64,000 nt of DNA from the NCBI RefSeq assembly GCF_017948485.1, contig NZ_JAFFSX010000002.1, forward strand, positions 729,191 through 793,190. The letters run 5' to 3'. The notes beneath the pieces were generated by a model that made no database searches, was not told the origin of the DNA, and saw only the letters and a list, made by a program, of their open reading frames with translations. Every line of letters begins with the position of its first letter. Positions within the stretch are counted from its first letter, which is position 1. Made by a program: the position numbers and the translations under genes. The DNA is from Streptomyces sp. GESEQ-35 (GTDB lineage: Bacteria; Actinomycetota; Actinomycetes; Streptomycetales; Streptomycetaceae). Shown piece after piece: positions 1 through 9,200 of this stretch.

Positions 1-1
1 A

Positions 2-958
2 GTGAAGTCCAGCCGACTCGTCTCGATCCTGCTGCTCCTCCAGACCCGGGGCCGGATGACCGCCGCCCAGCTCGCCGAGGAGCTGGAGGTCTCCGTCCGC
101 ACGGTCTACCGGGACGTCGAGGCGCTGAGCGCGGCCGGTGTCCCGCTGTACGGCGACGCGGGCCACGCGGGCGGCTATCGGCTGCTGGACGGGTACCGCA
201 CCCGCCTCACCGGGCTGACCGCGGACGAGGCCGAGGCGCTGTTTCTCGCGGGCGTACCGGGACCGGCCGCCGAACTGGGCCTGGGCGCCCTTCTCGCCGC
301 CGCCGAGCTGAAAGTGCGTGCAGCGCTGCCCGTCCAGGCCGACCGGATCAGCGGCCGCTTCCACCTCGACGCCCCCGGCTGGTACGCGGACGGCGAGCAG
401 GTCCCGTATCTCCCGGCGGTCGCCGACGCGGTGTGGAACAGCCGGGTGCTGCACGTCGTCTACCGGCGCTGGCGCGAGCCCACGGATGTGGAGCGCCGCC
501 TGGAGCCGTACGGCCTGGTCCTCAAGGCGGGCCGCTGGTATGTCGTCGCCGGACCCGGGCCGCGCACCTTCCGGGTCGACCAGATTCTCGAACTCGCCGT
601 GTCCGACGAGGAGTTCGAACGCCCCGAGACATTCGACCTGGCCGCGTACTGGCAGGCGTATCAGCGGGACTTCCACGACCGGCTGTACCGGCGAGAGGCG
701 GTGGTGCGGCTGGCGCCGGGGGTGACGCTCCCCGGTCCACTGGCCCGTGCCGTCACCGTGAACGGCCGTACGGACGACGACGGTTGGATCCAGGCCACCG
801 TCCCCATCGAGTCCGTCGAGCACGCACACGGCGAGTTCCTGCGTCTGGGCACGGACATCGAGGTGCTGGAGCCGCCGGAGCTGCGCGCGCGGATCGCCCG
901 TACGGTCGCCGAACTGGCCGAAAGATACGGCAACTTGGCAGCGCGTGGCGACCACTGA
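2..958 (+). CDS. WYL-domain transcriptional regulator (YafY/DeoR-like)
   Basis: Cytoplasmic DNA-binding regulator of 318 aa. An N-terminal helix-turn-helix (about residues 5-60, including TAAQLAEELEVSVRTVYRD) is followed by a WYL sensor domain (about 140-205, with the GRWYVVA segment) and a C-terminal WCX-like extension. The GTG start at base 2 gives the family's usual N-terminus (MKSSRLVSILLLLQ), so the gene looks complete at the window edge, although its ribosome binding site cannot be seen. It lies 39 bp upstream of, and co-directional with, a rhamnogalacturonan lyase, but the ligand and regulon are unknown. WYL proteins commonly bind small ligands or nucleic acids; a link to pectin use is only positional inference. 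Confidence 0.85.
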   Translation: MKSSRLVSILLLLQTRGRMTAAQLAEELEVSVRTVYRDVEALSAAGVPLYGDAGHAGGYRLLDGYRTRLTGLTADEAEALFLAGVPGPAAELGLGALLAAAELKVRAALPVQADRISGRFHLDAPGWYADGEQVPYLPAVADAVWNSRVLHVVYRRWREPTDVERRLEPYGLVLKAGRWYVVAGPGPRTFRVDQILELAVSDEEFERPETFDLAAYWQAYQRDFHDRLYRREAVVRLAPGVTLPGPLARAVTVNGRTDDDGWIQATVPIESVEHAHGEFLRLGTDIEVLEPPELRARIARTVAELAERYGNLAARGDH

Positions 959-997
959 GGGGTCGGAACCCGTCCGTCCACCCAGGAGGTACGTCTC

Positions 998-2872
998 GTG
1001 CAGCACCCGCACAAGCACCGCAGACGAAGGGTCGTCCTCTCCGCGCTGGGCGCCACGACCGCGCTCGTCGCCGCCGGACTCACCGCGCTGGGCGCCACCG
1101 GTACGGCCGAGGCCGCCACCGCACGCCAGGTCGAGGCCCTGGACCGGGGCGTGGTCAGCGTCCACACCAGCAGCGGCAACCTGGTCAGCTGGCGCTGGCT
1201 CGGCACCGACCCGAACGACGTCTCCTTCAACGTCTACCGCGCCGGTACGAAGGTCAACGCGACCCCGATCACCGGCTCCACCAACTACTTCCACTCCGGC
1301 GCGCCCGAACAGGCCGACTACACGGTCCGCGCGGTCGTGGGCGGCGTGGAGCAGAGCGACTCGGTCCACGCGATCCAGTTCCGCACCGGCTACAAGGACG
1401 TCCCGATCACCCCGCCCGCCGGCGGCACCACGCCCGACGGCGTCGCGTACACCTACGAGGCCAATGACGCCTCCGTCGCCGACCTCGACGGCGACGGCGC
1501 CCTCGACTTCGTCCTCAAGTGGCAGCCCACCAACGCCAAGGACAACTCCCAGTCCGGCTACACCGGCAACACGATCGTCGACGGCATCAAGCTCGACGGC
1601 ACCCGCTTGTGGCGCATCGACCTGGGCCGCAACATCCGCTCCGGCGCGCACTACACGCAGTTCCAGGCGTACGACTACGACGGCGACGGCAAGGCCGAGG
1701 TCGCCATGAAGACGGCCGACGGCACGGTCGACGGGACGGGCGCGGTGATCGGCAGCTCGTCCGCCGACTACCGCAACTCCAGCGGGTACATCCTCTCCGG
1801 CCCCGAGTACCTGACCATGTTCAACGGGCAGACCGGCAGGGCGATGGGGACGGTCGACTACGTCCCGGCCCGGGGCACGGTGTCGTCGTGGGGCGACTCG
1901 TACGGCAACCGGGTCGACCGCTTCCTCGCCGGCACCGCCTACCTGGACGGCGCCCGCCCCTCGCTCATCATGGCGCGCGGCTACTACACCCGCTCGGTGA
2001 TCGCGGCCTGGGACTGGCGGAACGGCGCCTTCACCCGCCGCTGGACCTTCGACACCAACTCCTCCACCAACACGGGCAAGGGGTTCGACGGCCAGGGCTC
2101 GCACAGCCTCTCCGTCGGTGACGTCGACAACGACGGCAAGGACGAGATCGTCTACGGCGCGATGGCGGTCGACGACAACGGCAACGGGCTGTGGACCACG
2201 AAGACCGGTCACGGCGACGCCCAGCACCTCGGCGACCTCGACCCGTCACACGCGGGCCTGGAGTACTTCAAGGTGTCGGAGTCCACTTCGCAGCCCGCGG
2301 AGCTGTACGTCAACCCCGCGAACGGCACGGTCAACTGGAGCCTGGCGGCCTGCTGCGACAACGGCCGGGGAGTGGCGGGGGACATCTACGCCGGCAACGC
2401 CGGAGCCGAGGTCTGGTCGGCCTCCGACACGTCCATCCGCGACGAGGCGGGCGCCACGAAGGGCCGCGAGCCGTCCTCCGCCAACTTCCTGTCCTGGTGG
2501 GACGGCGACACCACCCGCGAACTCCTCGACGGCACGCACATCGACAAGTACGGCACGTCCTCGGACACACGCCTCCTGACCGGCTCCGGGGTCTCCTCGA
2601 ACAACGGCACCAAGTCCACCCCGGTCCTCTCCGGCGACCTCTTCGGCGACTGGCGCGAGGAGGTCGTCTGGCGCACCAGCAACAACACGGGCCTGCGCAT
2701 CTACTCGACCCCGGTCGAGACCAGCACGAAGATCACGACCCTCCTGCACGACCCGATGTACCGCACGGGCCTGGCTTGGCAGAACACGGCTTACAACCAG
2801 CCCCCGCACCCGAGCTTCTTCATCGGCAACGGCATGGCCACGGCACCGCGGCCGACCGTCTATACCCCCTGA
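998..2872 (+). CDS. Secreted rhamnogalacturonan lyase (PL11 family)
   Basis: 624-aa exported enzyme predicted to cleave the rhamnogalacturonan I backbone of pectin by beta-elimination. Residues 1-39 form a long basic signal peptide (HKHRRRR, then a hydrophobic core, ending near AEA). The mature part starts with an Fn3-like segment (WRWLGTDPNDVSFNVYR) and continues as the PL11 beta-propeller, with Asp-rich calcium motifs DLDGDGALDF, DYDGDGKAEV and DVDNDGKDEI. The length is normal for a PL11 catalytic protein without an added binding module. The GTG start has a strong AGGAGGT ribosome binding site at 984-990. A hairpin just downstream (2878-2915) probably ends transcription. Confidence 0.9.
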   Translation: MQHPHKHRRRRVVLSALGATTALVAAGLTALGATGTAEAATARQVEALDRGVVSVHTSSGNLVSWRWLGTDPNDVSFNVYRAGTKVNATPITGSTNYFHSGAPEQADYTVRAVVGGVEQSDSVHAIQFRTGYKDVPITPPAGGTTPDGVAYTYEANDASVADLDGDGALDFVLKWQPTNAKDNSQSGYTGNTIVDGIKLDGTRLWRIDLGRNIRSGAHYTQFQAYDYDGDGKAEVAMKTADGTVDGTGAVIGSSSADYRNSSGYILSGPEYLTMFNGQTGRAMGTVDYVPARGTVSSWGDSYGNRVDRFLAGTAYLDGARPSLIMARGYYTRSVIAAWDWRNGAFTRRWTFDTNSSTNTGKGFDGQGSHSLSVGDVDNDGKDEIVYGAMAVDDNGNGLWTTKTGHGDAQHLGDLDPSHAGLEYFKVSESTSQPAELYVNPANGTVNWSLAACCDNGRGVAGDIYAGNAGAEVWSASDTSIRDEAGATKGREPSSANFLSWWDGDTTRELLDGTHIDKYGTSSDTRLLTGSGVSSNNGTKSTPVLSGDLFGDWREEVVWRTSNNTGLRIYSTPVETSTKITTLLHDPMYRTGLAWQNTAYNQPPHPSFFIGNGMATAPRPTVYTP

Positions 2873-2877
2873 ACGAC

Positions 2878-2915
2878 GGTGGGTGCGTGCCCCCTCGGTG
2901 AGGCACGCACCCACC
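2878..2915. terminator. Hairpin between PL11 gene and MmpS-like remnant
   Basis: Perfect 14-bp inverted repeat GGTGGGTGCGTGCC / GGCACGCACCCACC at 2878-2891 and 2902-2915 with a 10-nt loop, just after the lyase stop codon. There is no U-tract, as is usual in Streptomyces. It lies between convergent genes, so it may work in both directions. Confidence 0.75.
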
Positions 2916-2921
2916 CACGGT

Positions 2922-3363
2922 CTAGCTGAACCCGCCGCTGAAGTCGCTGTTGAGCTGCGCCGAGCAGATGTTGTAACCGCCCTGCGCGCGGCCGGACTTC
3001 GTCTCGCCGTCGATGGTGACGGAGCACTTGACGTCGCCGCCGCCCAGGAGCTGGGCCGTCACCTGGTAGTAGAGGGCATCCTCGTCGACGGTCAGTGTCT
3101 TCTCCATCGGCAGTCCTTTGCCTGCCAGGTTGGTGCCGTCGCTGCCGTAGGTGATGTCCAGGCCCGAGGGAGCCGAGCCCCACACCTTGAACACCGCCTT
3201 GCCGCTGGGCGCGCCGTCGGCCGCGTCCGCCTTGGGCTGCGCCTTGGTCGGGGCGGTCTTGGTGACGGTCACGGCAATGGGGAGAAGGACTCGCTTGCGG
3301 GCCCAGGCCGGCGTAACGAGAGGTGTGGAGAAAATGTGAGTTGTTTGTAGGTAGGGTGATTGA
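2922..3363 (-). pseudogene. Degraded MmpS-like small membrane/secreted protein
   Basis: The readable frame resembles Streptomyces small proteins with a short cytoplasmic N-terminus (ending AWARKRV), one transmembrane helix, a charged linker and a C-terminal MmpS-like beta-domain (VFKVWGSAPSGLDITYG ... GGYNICSAQLNSDF). The C-terminal domain of about 85 aa looks intact. After ARKRVLLPIA the frame runs directly into VTVTKTAPTK, so the membrane helix is missing. The expected start before TTQSPY is GTC, not a start codon. A GTG at 3272 could start a 116-aa fragment without a signal or anchor. I read it as a decayed gene. The longer open frame upstream of 3363 is antisense to the xyloglucanase. Confidence 0.6.
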
Positions 3364-3394
3364 GTTGTGACCGTGTCTTCCTGGTGGGCGTGGA

Positions 3395-3428
3395 AGAGGG
3401 CGCGTGTTCGATGCAACACGCGCCCTCT
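3395..3428 (-). terminator. Terminator hairpin of the xyloglucanase gene
   Basis: Perfect 14-bp stem AGAGGGCGCGTGTT / AACACGCGCCCTCT (3395-3408 and 3415-3428) with a 6-nt loop, 5 bp past the minus-strand stop codon at 3434. Confidence 0.85.
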
Positions 3429-3433
3429 GGCAG

Positions 3434-5899
3434 TCAGTTCACTATGCAGCTTTGATCGCCGAGCTTGAACGCGGCCGGTTTCGCGTTCGACCCCGACCAG
3501 CTCCCCGTGAACCCGTCCGCCTGGAACCCGCCCGACCACTGGTTGGTGACCTTGTACGTCACCGTGCAGGCGCCGGTCGGCGGCGGCGTGGGATCGGTTC
3601 CGCCGCCGGTGTCCGACGTGTCGCCGTAGACGACCCCGCGGCCGTTCGTCGCCACGTACACCCGGCCGTACACCCTCGGGTCGCCCGTGATCGCCGCACC
3701 CGTCCAACCCCACTGGTGGGCAGCGTCGTTGATGCGGGTCCAGGTCGCGCCCTTGTCGGTCGAGCGGAAGATGCCGCGTACGCCACCGATCTTCGCGCTG
3801 GTGTAGAGCGTCTGGTACGTCGCACCGGGCGTCGCCTTGCCGAAGCCGATCGTGTCGGCCTGCTCGACGCCGGACAGCTTGGTGAAGGTGGCGCCGGAGT
3901 CGGTCGAGTGCCACAGGCCGTACGCCCCGTCGCTCGCACCGCCCGCCAGCCACACGTCCCCCTTCGTCCCGGGCAGCGCCTTGAAGCGCACGCTGTCACC
4001 GCTGGGCAGCCCGGTCGCGGCCGACGCCGAGAAGGTCGCGCCGCCGTCCGTACTGACGTAGAACTTCCCGGACTTGAAGCCGTAGAAGGTCCCCGGGTCC
4101 ACTCGGTCCGACTCCACGATCGCGCCCGCCGGGATGCCGCTCGACGGGGACCAGGACGAGCCGAAGCCGGAGGCGTAGTGGACTCCCGCCCCCTGCGGAC
4201 TCCACACGAAACGGCTGCCGTCGGCCGCCGCCGCGACCGTGCCGCCACCGCTGACGCCCGAAGGATCCGTTCCCGCGAACCAGTTGGCGCCGTTGTCCGT
4301 CGAGAACGCGATGTGCGGCCCGGAGTCGAGATTGCCGACGCGCACGACCGTGTTCGCGTTGCTCTCGGCGTAGTCCAGGCTGGTCGTCGAGGTGAAGTTC
4401 GGCTGGGTGAACATCATCGACGGGACCTTCGTGAGGTCCGAGTGGCGGAAGCCGCCGATATCACCCAGCGCGCTGAGCAGGGGCGCGCCCGACGGGGGCG
4501 ACGCCAGGTCGTTGACCGCCGTCTCCTCCAGGCCCTGCACCATCGGCCTGAGGCTGAACTGACCTCCGCTGTCCCACTTCGACAGATCCTCGGTGCCGTA
4601 GACCGTCGCGCCCGTCCCGTACATCATGCGGTCCGGGTTGAACGGGTCGATCTCCAACGCCTCGGTCATCCAGCCCAGTTTCGGGGTCTGTTCCGGCGGT
4701 GACGGGTTGGCGCCCCAGGTCAGCCACGGCGACGACGAGACGTCCATCGTGAAGCGGTTGGCGCGGTTGGGATATGACGTGTAGTCCCAGGCCTTCGTCC
4801 AGGTGCCGCCGCTGTCGGTGGAGCGGAAGATCTGGGTGTCCGGCCACCAGGAGCTGTACGCCGTCGCCATCACCGTGCCGGGATGCTGCCGGTCGACGGT
4901 CAGGCCGCTGAAGCCGTAGTACGTGTCGGCCTCCGCCACCGGGCTGATGTCCGTCCAGGTGCCGGTCCCGGTCGCGTACCGCCACAGCCGGCCCTTGCCG
5001 CCGTCGTACGGGCCGCCCTTGTCGCTGTAGGCGAGGTACAGGTAGCCGTTCGTCGCGTCGAGCACGCCCTTGTGGGCGAGGTAGCCGGTCGGCTGACCGG
5101 CGATCCGGGACCAGGTCGCACCCGCGTCCGTCGACCGGTACACCGCGCTGTCCTTGTCGGCGACCCCCACGTAGATCGTCCGCGTGGCGTTGCCGGAGGT
5201 GCCCGTCGACTCGTCGAAGGTGACCCAGGCGATGCCCTGGTTGTCGGAGGCGTAGCCGCTCGTGTCGCCCGGATCCTGGACGTAGTTGCCGACGTTGGGG
5301 AAGTTCGTCACCTGCGACCAGGACACACCGGAGTCCGTCGACCGCCACAGCCCCTTGCCGCTCGGCGCGCCCAGATACAGCACGCTGTTCCTGTTCGGAT
5401 CTACAGCGAGCCGCTCACCCATGCCCCGGCCGGGCATGTTGCCGCCCAGCTTGAACGGCAGGTCGGCCTTCTGCCAGCTCGCGCCCCGGTCGGCGGAGCG
5501 CAGCACGGCACCGTTCCCCGGGTCCCAACTGTTCGTGTACGTGCCGACAGCCGCATACACCCGGTCCGGGTCGACCGAGTCGGAGGCCACGCTCACGACG
5601 CCCGTGTGCCCCCAGTCGTCCCAGCCGACGGAGTCCAGCAGCGGCGTCCAGGTCTTCGTCGACTCCTGCCAGCGGTAGGCACCGCCGATGTCGGTGCGGG
5701 CGTAGGCCAGGTTCTTCTCGGCGCGGTTGAAGACGATGCCGGGGACGAAACCGCCCCCGTCGATCCGGGCGTTCTTCCAGGTGTACGTGTCGGCCGCGAT
5801 CGACACCGGCTCGGTATCGGCGGCCAGTGCGGGCGGGGTGCCCGCCAACAATCCGGCCGCGAGCGCAAGCACGGCCGTGAGGATACGGGTTCTTCGCAC
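3434..5899 (-). CDS. Secreted xyloglucanase, GH74, with internally deleted CBM2
   Basis: 821-aa exported endo-xyloglucanase. A cleavable signal peptide (residues 1-26, ending ALA) precedes the GH74 double seven-bladed propeller (about 28-765). Repeats of the RSTDSG.W type are visible, and both conserved catalytic-Asp segments are present: TDIGGAYRW (D70) and LGDIGGFRH near residue 490. After a Pro/Thr linker comes a C-terminal CBM2 that begins normally (CTVTYKVTNQWSGGFQAD) but jumps straight to GFTGSWSGSNAKPAAFKL. About 55-60 residues are therefore missing compared with the CBM2 modules of the GH5 and GH6 enzymes nearby. The reading frame is kept, so the hydrolase should still be made, but with a probably non-functional cellulose-binding module. 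The ATG start is followed directly by a typical MRRTR signal sequence. Confidence 0.9.
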   Translation of the reverse strand: MRRTRILTAVLALAAGLLAGTPPALAADTEPVSIAADTYTWKNARIDGGGFVPGIVFNRAEKNLAYARTDIGGAYRWQESTKTWTPLLDSVGWDDWGHTGVVSVASDSVDPDRVYAAVGTYTNSWDPGNGAVLRSADRGASWQKADLPFKLGGNMPGRGMGERLAVDPNRNSVLYLGAPSGKGLWRSTDSGVSWSQVTNFPNVGNYVQDPGDTSGYASDNQGIAWVTFDESTGTSGNATRTIYVGVADKDSAVYRSTDAGATWSRIAGQPTGYLAHKGVLDATNGYLYLAYSDKGGPYDGGKGRLWRYATGTGTWTDISPVAEADTYYGFSGLTVDRQHPGTVMATAYSSWWPDTQIFRSTDSGGTWTKAWDYTSYPNRANRFTMDVSSSPWLTWGANPSPPEQTPKLGWMTEALEIDPFNPDRMMYGTGATVYGTEDLSKWDSGGQFSLRPMVQGLEETAVNDLASPPSGAPLLSALGDIGGFRHSDLTKVPSMMFTQPNFTSTTSLDYAESNANTVVRVGNLDSGPHIAFSTDNGANWFAGTDPSGVSGGGTVAAAADGSRFVWSPQGAGVHYASGFGSSWSPSSGIPAGAIVESDRVDPGTFYGFKSGKFYVSTDGGATFSASAATGLPSGDSVRFKALPGTKGDVWLAGGASDGAYGLWHSTDSGATFTKLSGVEQADTIGFGKATPGATYQTLYTSAKIGGVRGIFRSTDKGATWTRINDAAHQWGWTGAAITGDPRVYGRVYVATNGRGVVYGDTSDTGGGTDPTPPPTGACTVTYKVTNQWSGGFQADGFTGSWSGSNAKPAAFKLGDQSCIVN

Positions 5900-5938
5900 G
5901 GTCGGGGGGTTCCCTTCTCAAAAGAGGGGGGCACGACA

Positions 5939-5995
5939 GCGCCCCGATAGGGGCGCGGGGAACTGCGCGACCAGCCACAACGGGCCCGCAGTCGC
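5939..5995 (-). repeat. Intergenic hairpin repeat, copy A
   Basis: Read on the minus strand it contains TGTGGCTGGTCGCGCAGTTC followed by a GC-rich hairpin (CGCCCC loop GGGGCG type). It matches the repeat at 12484-12543 but in inverted orientation. Similar sequences are common between Streptomyces genes and may act as terminators. The two copies bracket the GH48-GH5-GH6 cellulase trio. Confidence 0.7.
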
Positions 5996-6032
5996 CAGAC
6001 AACCCCACGCCCCCCAAGACGCTCCGCGGCCC

Positions 6033-8948
6033 TTATTCGAGCAACTCCGCATAAGAGCCCATGGCCAGCGCAATATCCGCTTGGGCCCAGAACCGGTGAT
6101 ACGTGAACGAGGGCGCGGCCCCGCCCGCCAGATACGCCTCGATCTTCGACCACGCCGGATCGTCCTCATAGAACGACCGGATCGAATCGAACGTCGACGA
6201 CGAGTTGATCGCTTCCCCGTTAGGCATGGTGCCGCTCCACCCGCTCGGGACGTACACGCCGTCGTCGAACCGGCTGTAGTCCGACCGCGTCTCCGGAACG
6301 GCGACACCCAACGCGTCCTGGTGGTTGCTCCACATACCGTCGAGCAACGCCTTCGCCGTCGCCGCGGCAGCACTGTCCCCGGACCGGTCCGCGTAGTACG
6401 TCAGGGTCTTGGCGTACGCGGCGGCCACACCGACGTCGTTCGTGTAGTCGGCGACGGTGACATGAAGGCCGTTGTTGGCGCCGGGACTTGACGCGTTCCA
6501 GGTGTCGGGCTGGCCCGACCACTGAAGCGTCGACGGGATCTGGTACGTCCCGTCGGGGTTGACGGTCGTCTCGGACAGCGCCCAGTCGACCCACTTGTCG
6601 AGAACCGCCTTCGCCTCGGCGTTCCCCGTCTGCTGGTAGTACTCGGCGACCCGCTCCATCGACCACGCCTGGAAGCCGAACCACTGGTTGGACGGCGGGT
6701 CGTGGTAGACGGGCTGCTGGTCGTAGTACATGCCGTAGAACGTCGACCTCCCGGCCGGCGGAGTCGCGTACCGGCCCGCCCAGCTGTTCGTCGCGCCGCC
6801 CGCGATGCCGCCCTCGGCCGACTGGAGCCAGCGGTAGAACTCCAGCTGTCGGTCGAGCGAGGTGGCCCAGTCCTGCTGCCCTGTCGCCGACTTGGGCTTC
6901 AGGTCCGCGTAACTGCTCAGCGCGTACGCGGCCAGCGGGTTCTGGTAGCCGCCGTGCATATGGCTGGAGCCGATGCGCCAGGCCCAGCCCGCGCTCGTGT
7001 CCGTTGCGCCGCCCCACGCGTAGTACCAGGACAGCAGATAGGACGAGGCGTCCTTGCCGGTGCCGGCCGCACAGGTGGCCGGGCCGACGCAGTTGCCGAT
7101 TTTCTTGAAGTACTTGTCGTACATGGCGTAGCGCAGATAGTCGCCCATCTTCGCCGCCTTGCCGACGGTCGTGGAGACGTCCGAGCCCTTGCCCTGCTGC
7201 TCGGCCCAGATGTCCGCCCAGTACGCGGCCTGCACCGCACGCGCGTCGGCGTCCGGGGCGTTGGTGAACTTCCACTGCCTCGCGTAGGACGAGTCGCCGG
7301 TGAACAGGTCCAGGTACCCGTTCGTGCCGCCGTACTTGAAGGCGTCACAGGTCGGCTGCGGAACCGTTTCCCACACCGACTCCTGCGCGCCGCGCTGGAA
7401 GGTGTTGATGTACGACGGGCCGGTGTCCGACGGCCCCGCCTCGCACTTGCCGGGCGAGTTGCCGTAGCCGTAGACGTTGTCGACGTCCTGGAGCCAGTGC
7501 ATGCCGTACACGTCGTCCGTGCCGTACGCGCTCTTCAGCTCGGCCGCGATCGGGTCCGAGCCGACCGGGACCGACGGGTCGAGCCGGGCCGGGTACTCGT
7601 TCGGAGTGTCCAGCTCGGGCGCGTACGTCGCCGGCTTCGAGGGAGTGTAGAAGGAGTTGGTCGGCTGGTCGGCGTGGGTGGGGATCATGTACTTCTCCAT
7701 GATCTCCCAGGCGCCGTTGAACTTCGACCAGTCGCCCGTCACCTTGCCGTACATGGCCTGGAGCCACAGCAGATAGCTGTACGCCTCCGAGGTCGTCTCA
7801 TGGCCGTGGTCCGGTGCCTCGACGATCAGCGTCTCGACCGAGTGGTAGGGGACGCCCTCGGGGGAGAAGTAACCGTTTGCCGGGTTGGTGATCTTGCCGT
7901 ACAGCTCCAGGAAACGGGCGTCGTACAGCTTCGTCGAGGCGATCTGGGTAACCGTTACCGACGCTTTCGCATGCCCGGTGGCGGTGGACTCGAAGGCCGC
8001 CGCTCCGGTGCCCGAGGAAGCGGCCGTGATCGTAACCGTTTGCGCGGTGTTCCAGTTCGACGGTGTGAAGGTCAGCGAGCCGCCGCCGGTCACCGTCAGA
8101 CCGGTGTTCCCACTGGTCCGCGCGCTGGTGACGGTCACATTGGAGGTGGGCTGCGTCGACAGCTTCACCTCGTACGTGCCCGTCTTGCCCTGCTGGACGG
8201 CCAGTTGGTTGGTCGAGGCCACCACGGCGGGACCCGAGGCGACCGTGATGCCGACCGGCGTGGAGGTGCCGGACGCGCCCAGACTGTCGTACGCCTTCGC
8301 CACCAGCGAATGACTGCCCACGGTCAAGCTTGAGACCGAGAGCGAGTACGGCGCGCTGGTGTCGGTGCCGAGCAGCGTGGTGTCGTCGTAGAACTCGACC
8401 TTGCTGATCGTCGCGCCGTCGGCCGCCGCCGCGGTGGCCGCGAGCGGGACCGCGCCACCCTGCGAGTAGACGGCGCCCGCGGCCGGGCTGGTCAGCACGG
8501 TGATCGGCGGCTGGTGTGCGCCGGCGCAGGTGGTGCCGTTGACCGCGAAGCTCGTCGGGGCGGCGTTGGTGCCGCTGTACGTGAACTGCGCGCCGGTCGA
8601 GACGGCGGCTCCCGCGGCGATCGACGCGTTGTGCGCGGCGCTCTGCACGGTGACCGACTGGCCGGACTGGGACCAGCTGCCGTTCCAGCCGTTCGTCAGC
8701 TTCTGGTTGCCCGAGTACCCGTACGTCAGGGTCCAGCCGCTGATCGGGTCCGTACCGCGGTTGGTGATCGTCAGGTCCGCGGTGAAGCCGGAGCCCCAGT
8801 CGTTGGTCTTGTAGTCGACGCTGCACTGAAGTGCCGCCGCCTGGGCGGGCGTTGATCCTGTCGACAGCATCGTGAAGGGGAGGGCGAGGGCCGCCACGAC
8901 GGCGGTCCATAACCGCCGCACGGCGCGGCGTCTCCTTCTTGGGGGCAT
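6033..8948 (-). CDS. Secreted GH48 exocellulase with N-terminal CBM2
   Basis: 971-aa processive cellobiohydrolase predicted to act from reducing ends of cellulose. In order: basic signal peptide (about 1-38), CBM2 (about 39-142), an Ig-like domain (about 148-236, [20 protein letters not shown]), a second beta-rich module (about 240-335), and the GH48 catalytic domain (about 340-971). The [10 protein letters not shown] motif holds E388, inferred to be the catalytic acid. The gene starts at ATG with an AGGAGG site just upstream on the minus strand. It is divergent from the GH5 gene across a region with CebR-type operators, which fits cellobiose-induced expression. The module order and length are normal for streptomycete GH48 enzymes. 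Confidence 0.93.
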   Translation of the reverse strand: MPPRRRRRAVRRLWTAVVAALALPFTMLSTGSTPAQAAALQCSVDYKTNDWGSGFTADLTITNRGTDPISGWTLTYGYSGNQKLTNGWNGSWSQSGQSVTVQSAAHNASIAAGAAVSTGAQFTYSGTNAAPTSFAVNGTTCAGAHQPPITVLTSPAAGAVYSQGGAVPLAATAAAADGATISKVEFYDDTTLLGTDTSAPYSLSVSSLTVGSHSLVAKAYDSLGASGTSTPVGITVASGPAVVASTNQLAVQQGKTGTYEVKLSTQPTSNVTVTSARTSGNTGLTVTGGGSLTFTPSNWNTAQTVTITAASSGTGAAAFESTATGHAKASVTVTQIASTKLYDARFLELYGKITNPANGYFSPEGVPYHSVETLIVEAPDHGHETTSEAYSYLLWLQAMYGKVTGDWSKFNGAWEIMEKYMIPTHADQPTNSFYTPSKPATYAPELDTPNEYPARLDPSVPVGSDPIAAELKSAYGTDDVYGMHWLQDVDNVYGYGNSPGKCEAGPSDTGPSYINTFQRGAQESVWETVPQPTCDAFKYGGTNGYLDLFTGDSSYARQWKFTNAPDADARAVQAAYWADIWAEQQGKGSDVSTTVGKAAKMGDYLRYAMYDKYFKKIGNCVGPATCAAGTGKDASSYLLSWYYAWGGATDTSAGWAWRIGSSHMHGGYQNPLAAYALSSYADLKPKSATGQQDWATSLDRQLEFYRWLQSAEGGIAGGATNSWAGRYATPPAGRSTFYGMYYDQQPVYHDPPSNQWFGFQAWSMERVAEYYQQTGNAEAKAVLDKWVDWALSETTVNPDGTYQIPSTLQWSGQPDTWNASSPGANNGLHVTVADYTNDVGVAAAYAKTLTYYADRSGDSAAAATAKALLDGMWSNHQDALGVAVPETRSDYSRFDDGVYVPSGWSGTMPNGEAINSSSTFDSIRSFYEDDPAWSKIEAYLAGGAAPSFTYHRFWAQADIALAMGSYAELLE

Positions 8949-8994
8949 GTGCTGGTTCCTCCTTGCGGCTCGGAGAAGTCAAGGCTTGAACCAG

Positions 8995-9008
8995 TGGGAG
9001 CGCTCCCA
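8995..9008. promoter_or_regulatory. Perfect CebR-type operator
   Basis: TGGGAGCGCTCCCA is a perfect 14-bp palindrome identical to the known CebR binding site. CebR is a LacI-family repressor released by cello-oligosaccharides in Streptomyces. It lies 46 bp upstream of the GH48 start codon, between divergent cellulase genes. Confidence 0.92.
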
Positions 9009-9138
9009 TAGTGGGGACGGGGGCAAGAGGGGTCAAGGTGCTTGAAGAGTCGAAAAGATTCGATGGATCCAGTTGAGGAAAAGTCAAGCGCATCCCCTGT
9101 CCTTCACTGTCACTTGGCGCTAGCTTCCTTCGCACCAG

Positions 9139-9152
9139 TGGGAGCGACTCCA
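9139..9152. promoter_or_regulatory. Imperfect CebR-type operator
   Basis: TGGGAGCGACTCCA keeps the left half (TGGGAGCG) of the CebR consensus, with changes in the right half. It lies 48 bp before the GH5 ATG. With the perfect site 130 bp away it could form a paired operator; its binding strength is unknown. Confidence 0.7.
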
Positions 9153-9200
9153 TCAGTCGACGCGTCCGTCACGACGCGCCCGAGCTGCAAGGACTCGCTC

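Noticed and set aside
2922..3953. 343-aa minus-strand frame
   Set aside because: Its upstream part is antisense to, or another frame of, the GH74 gene. Only the part below about 3363 matches a real, decayed gene.
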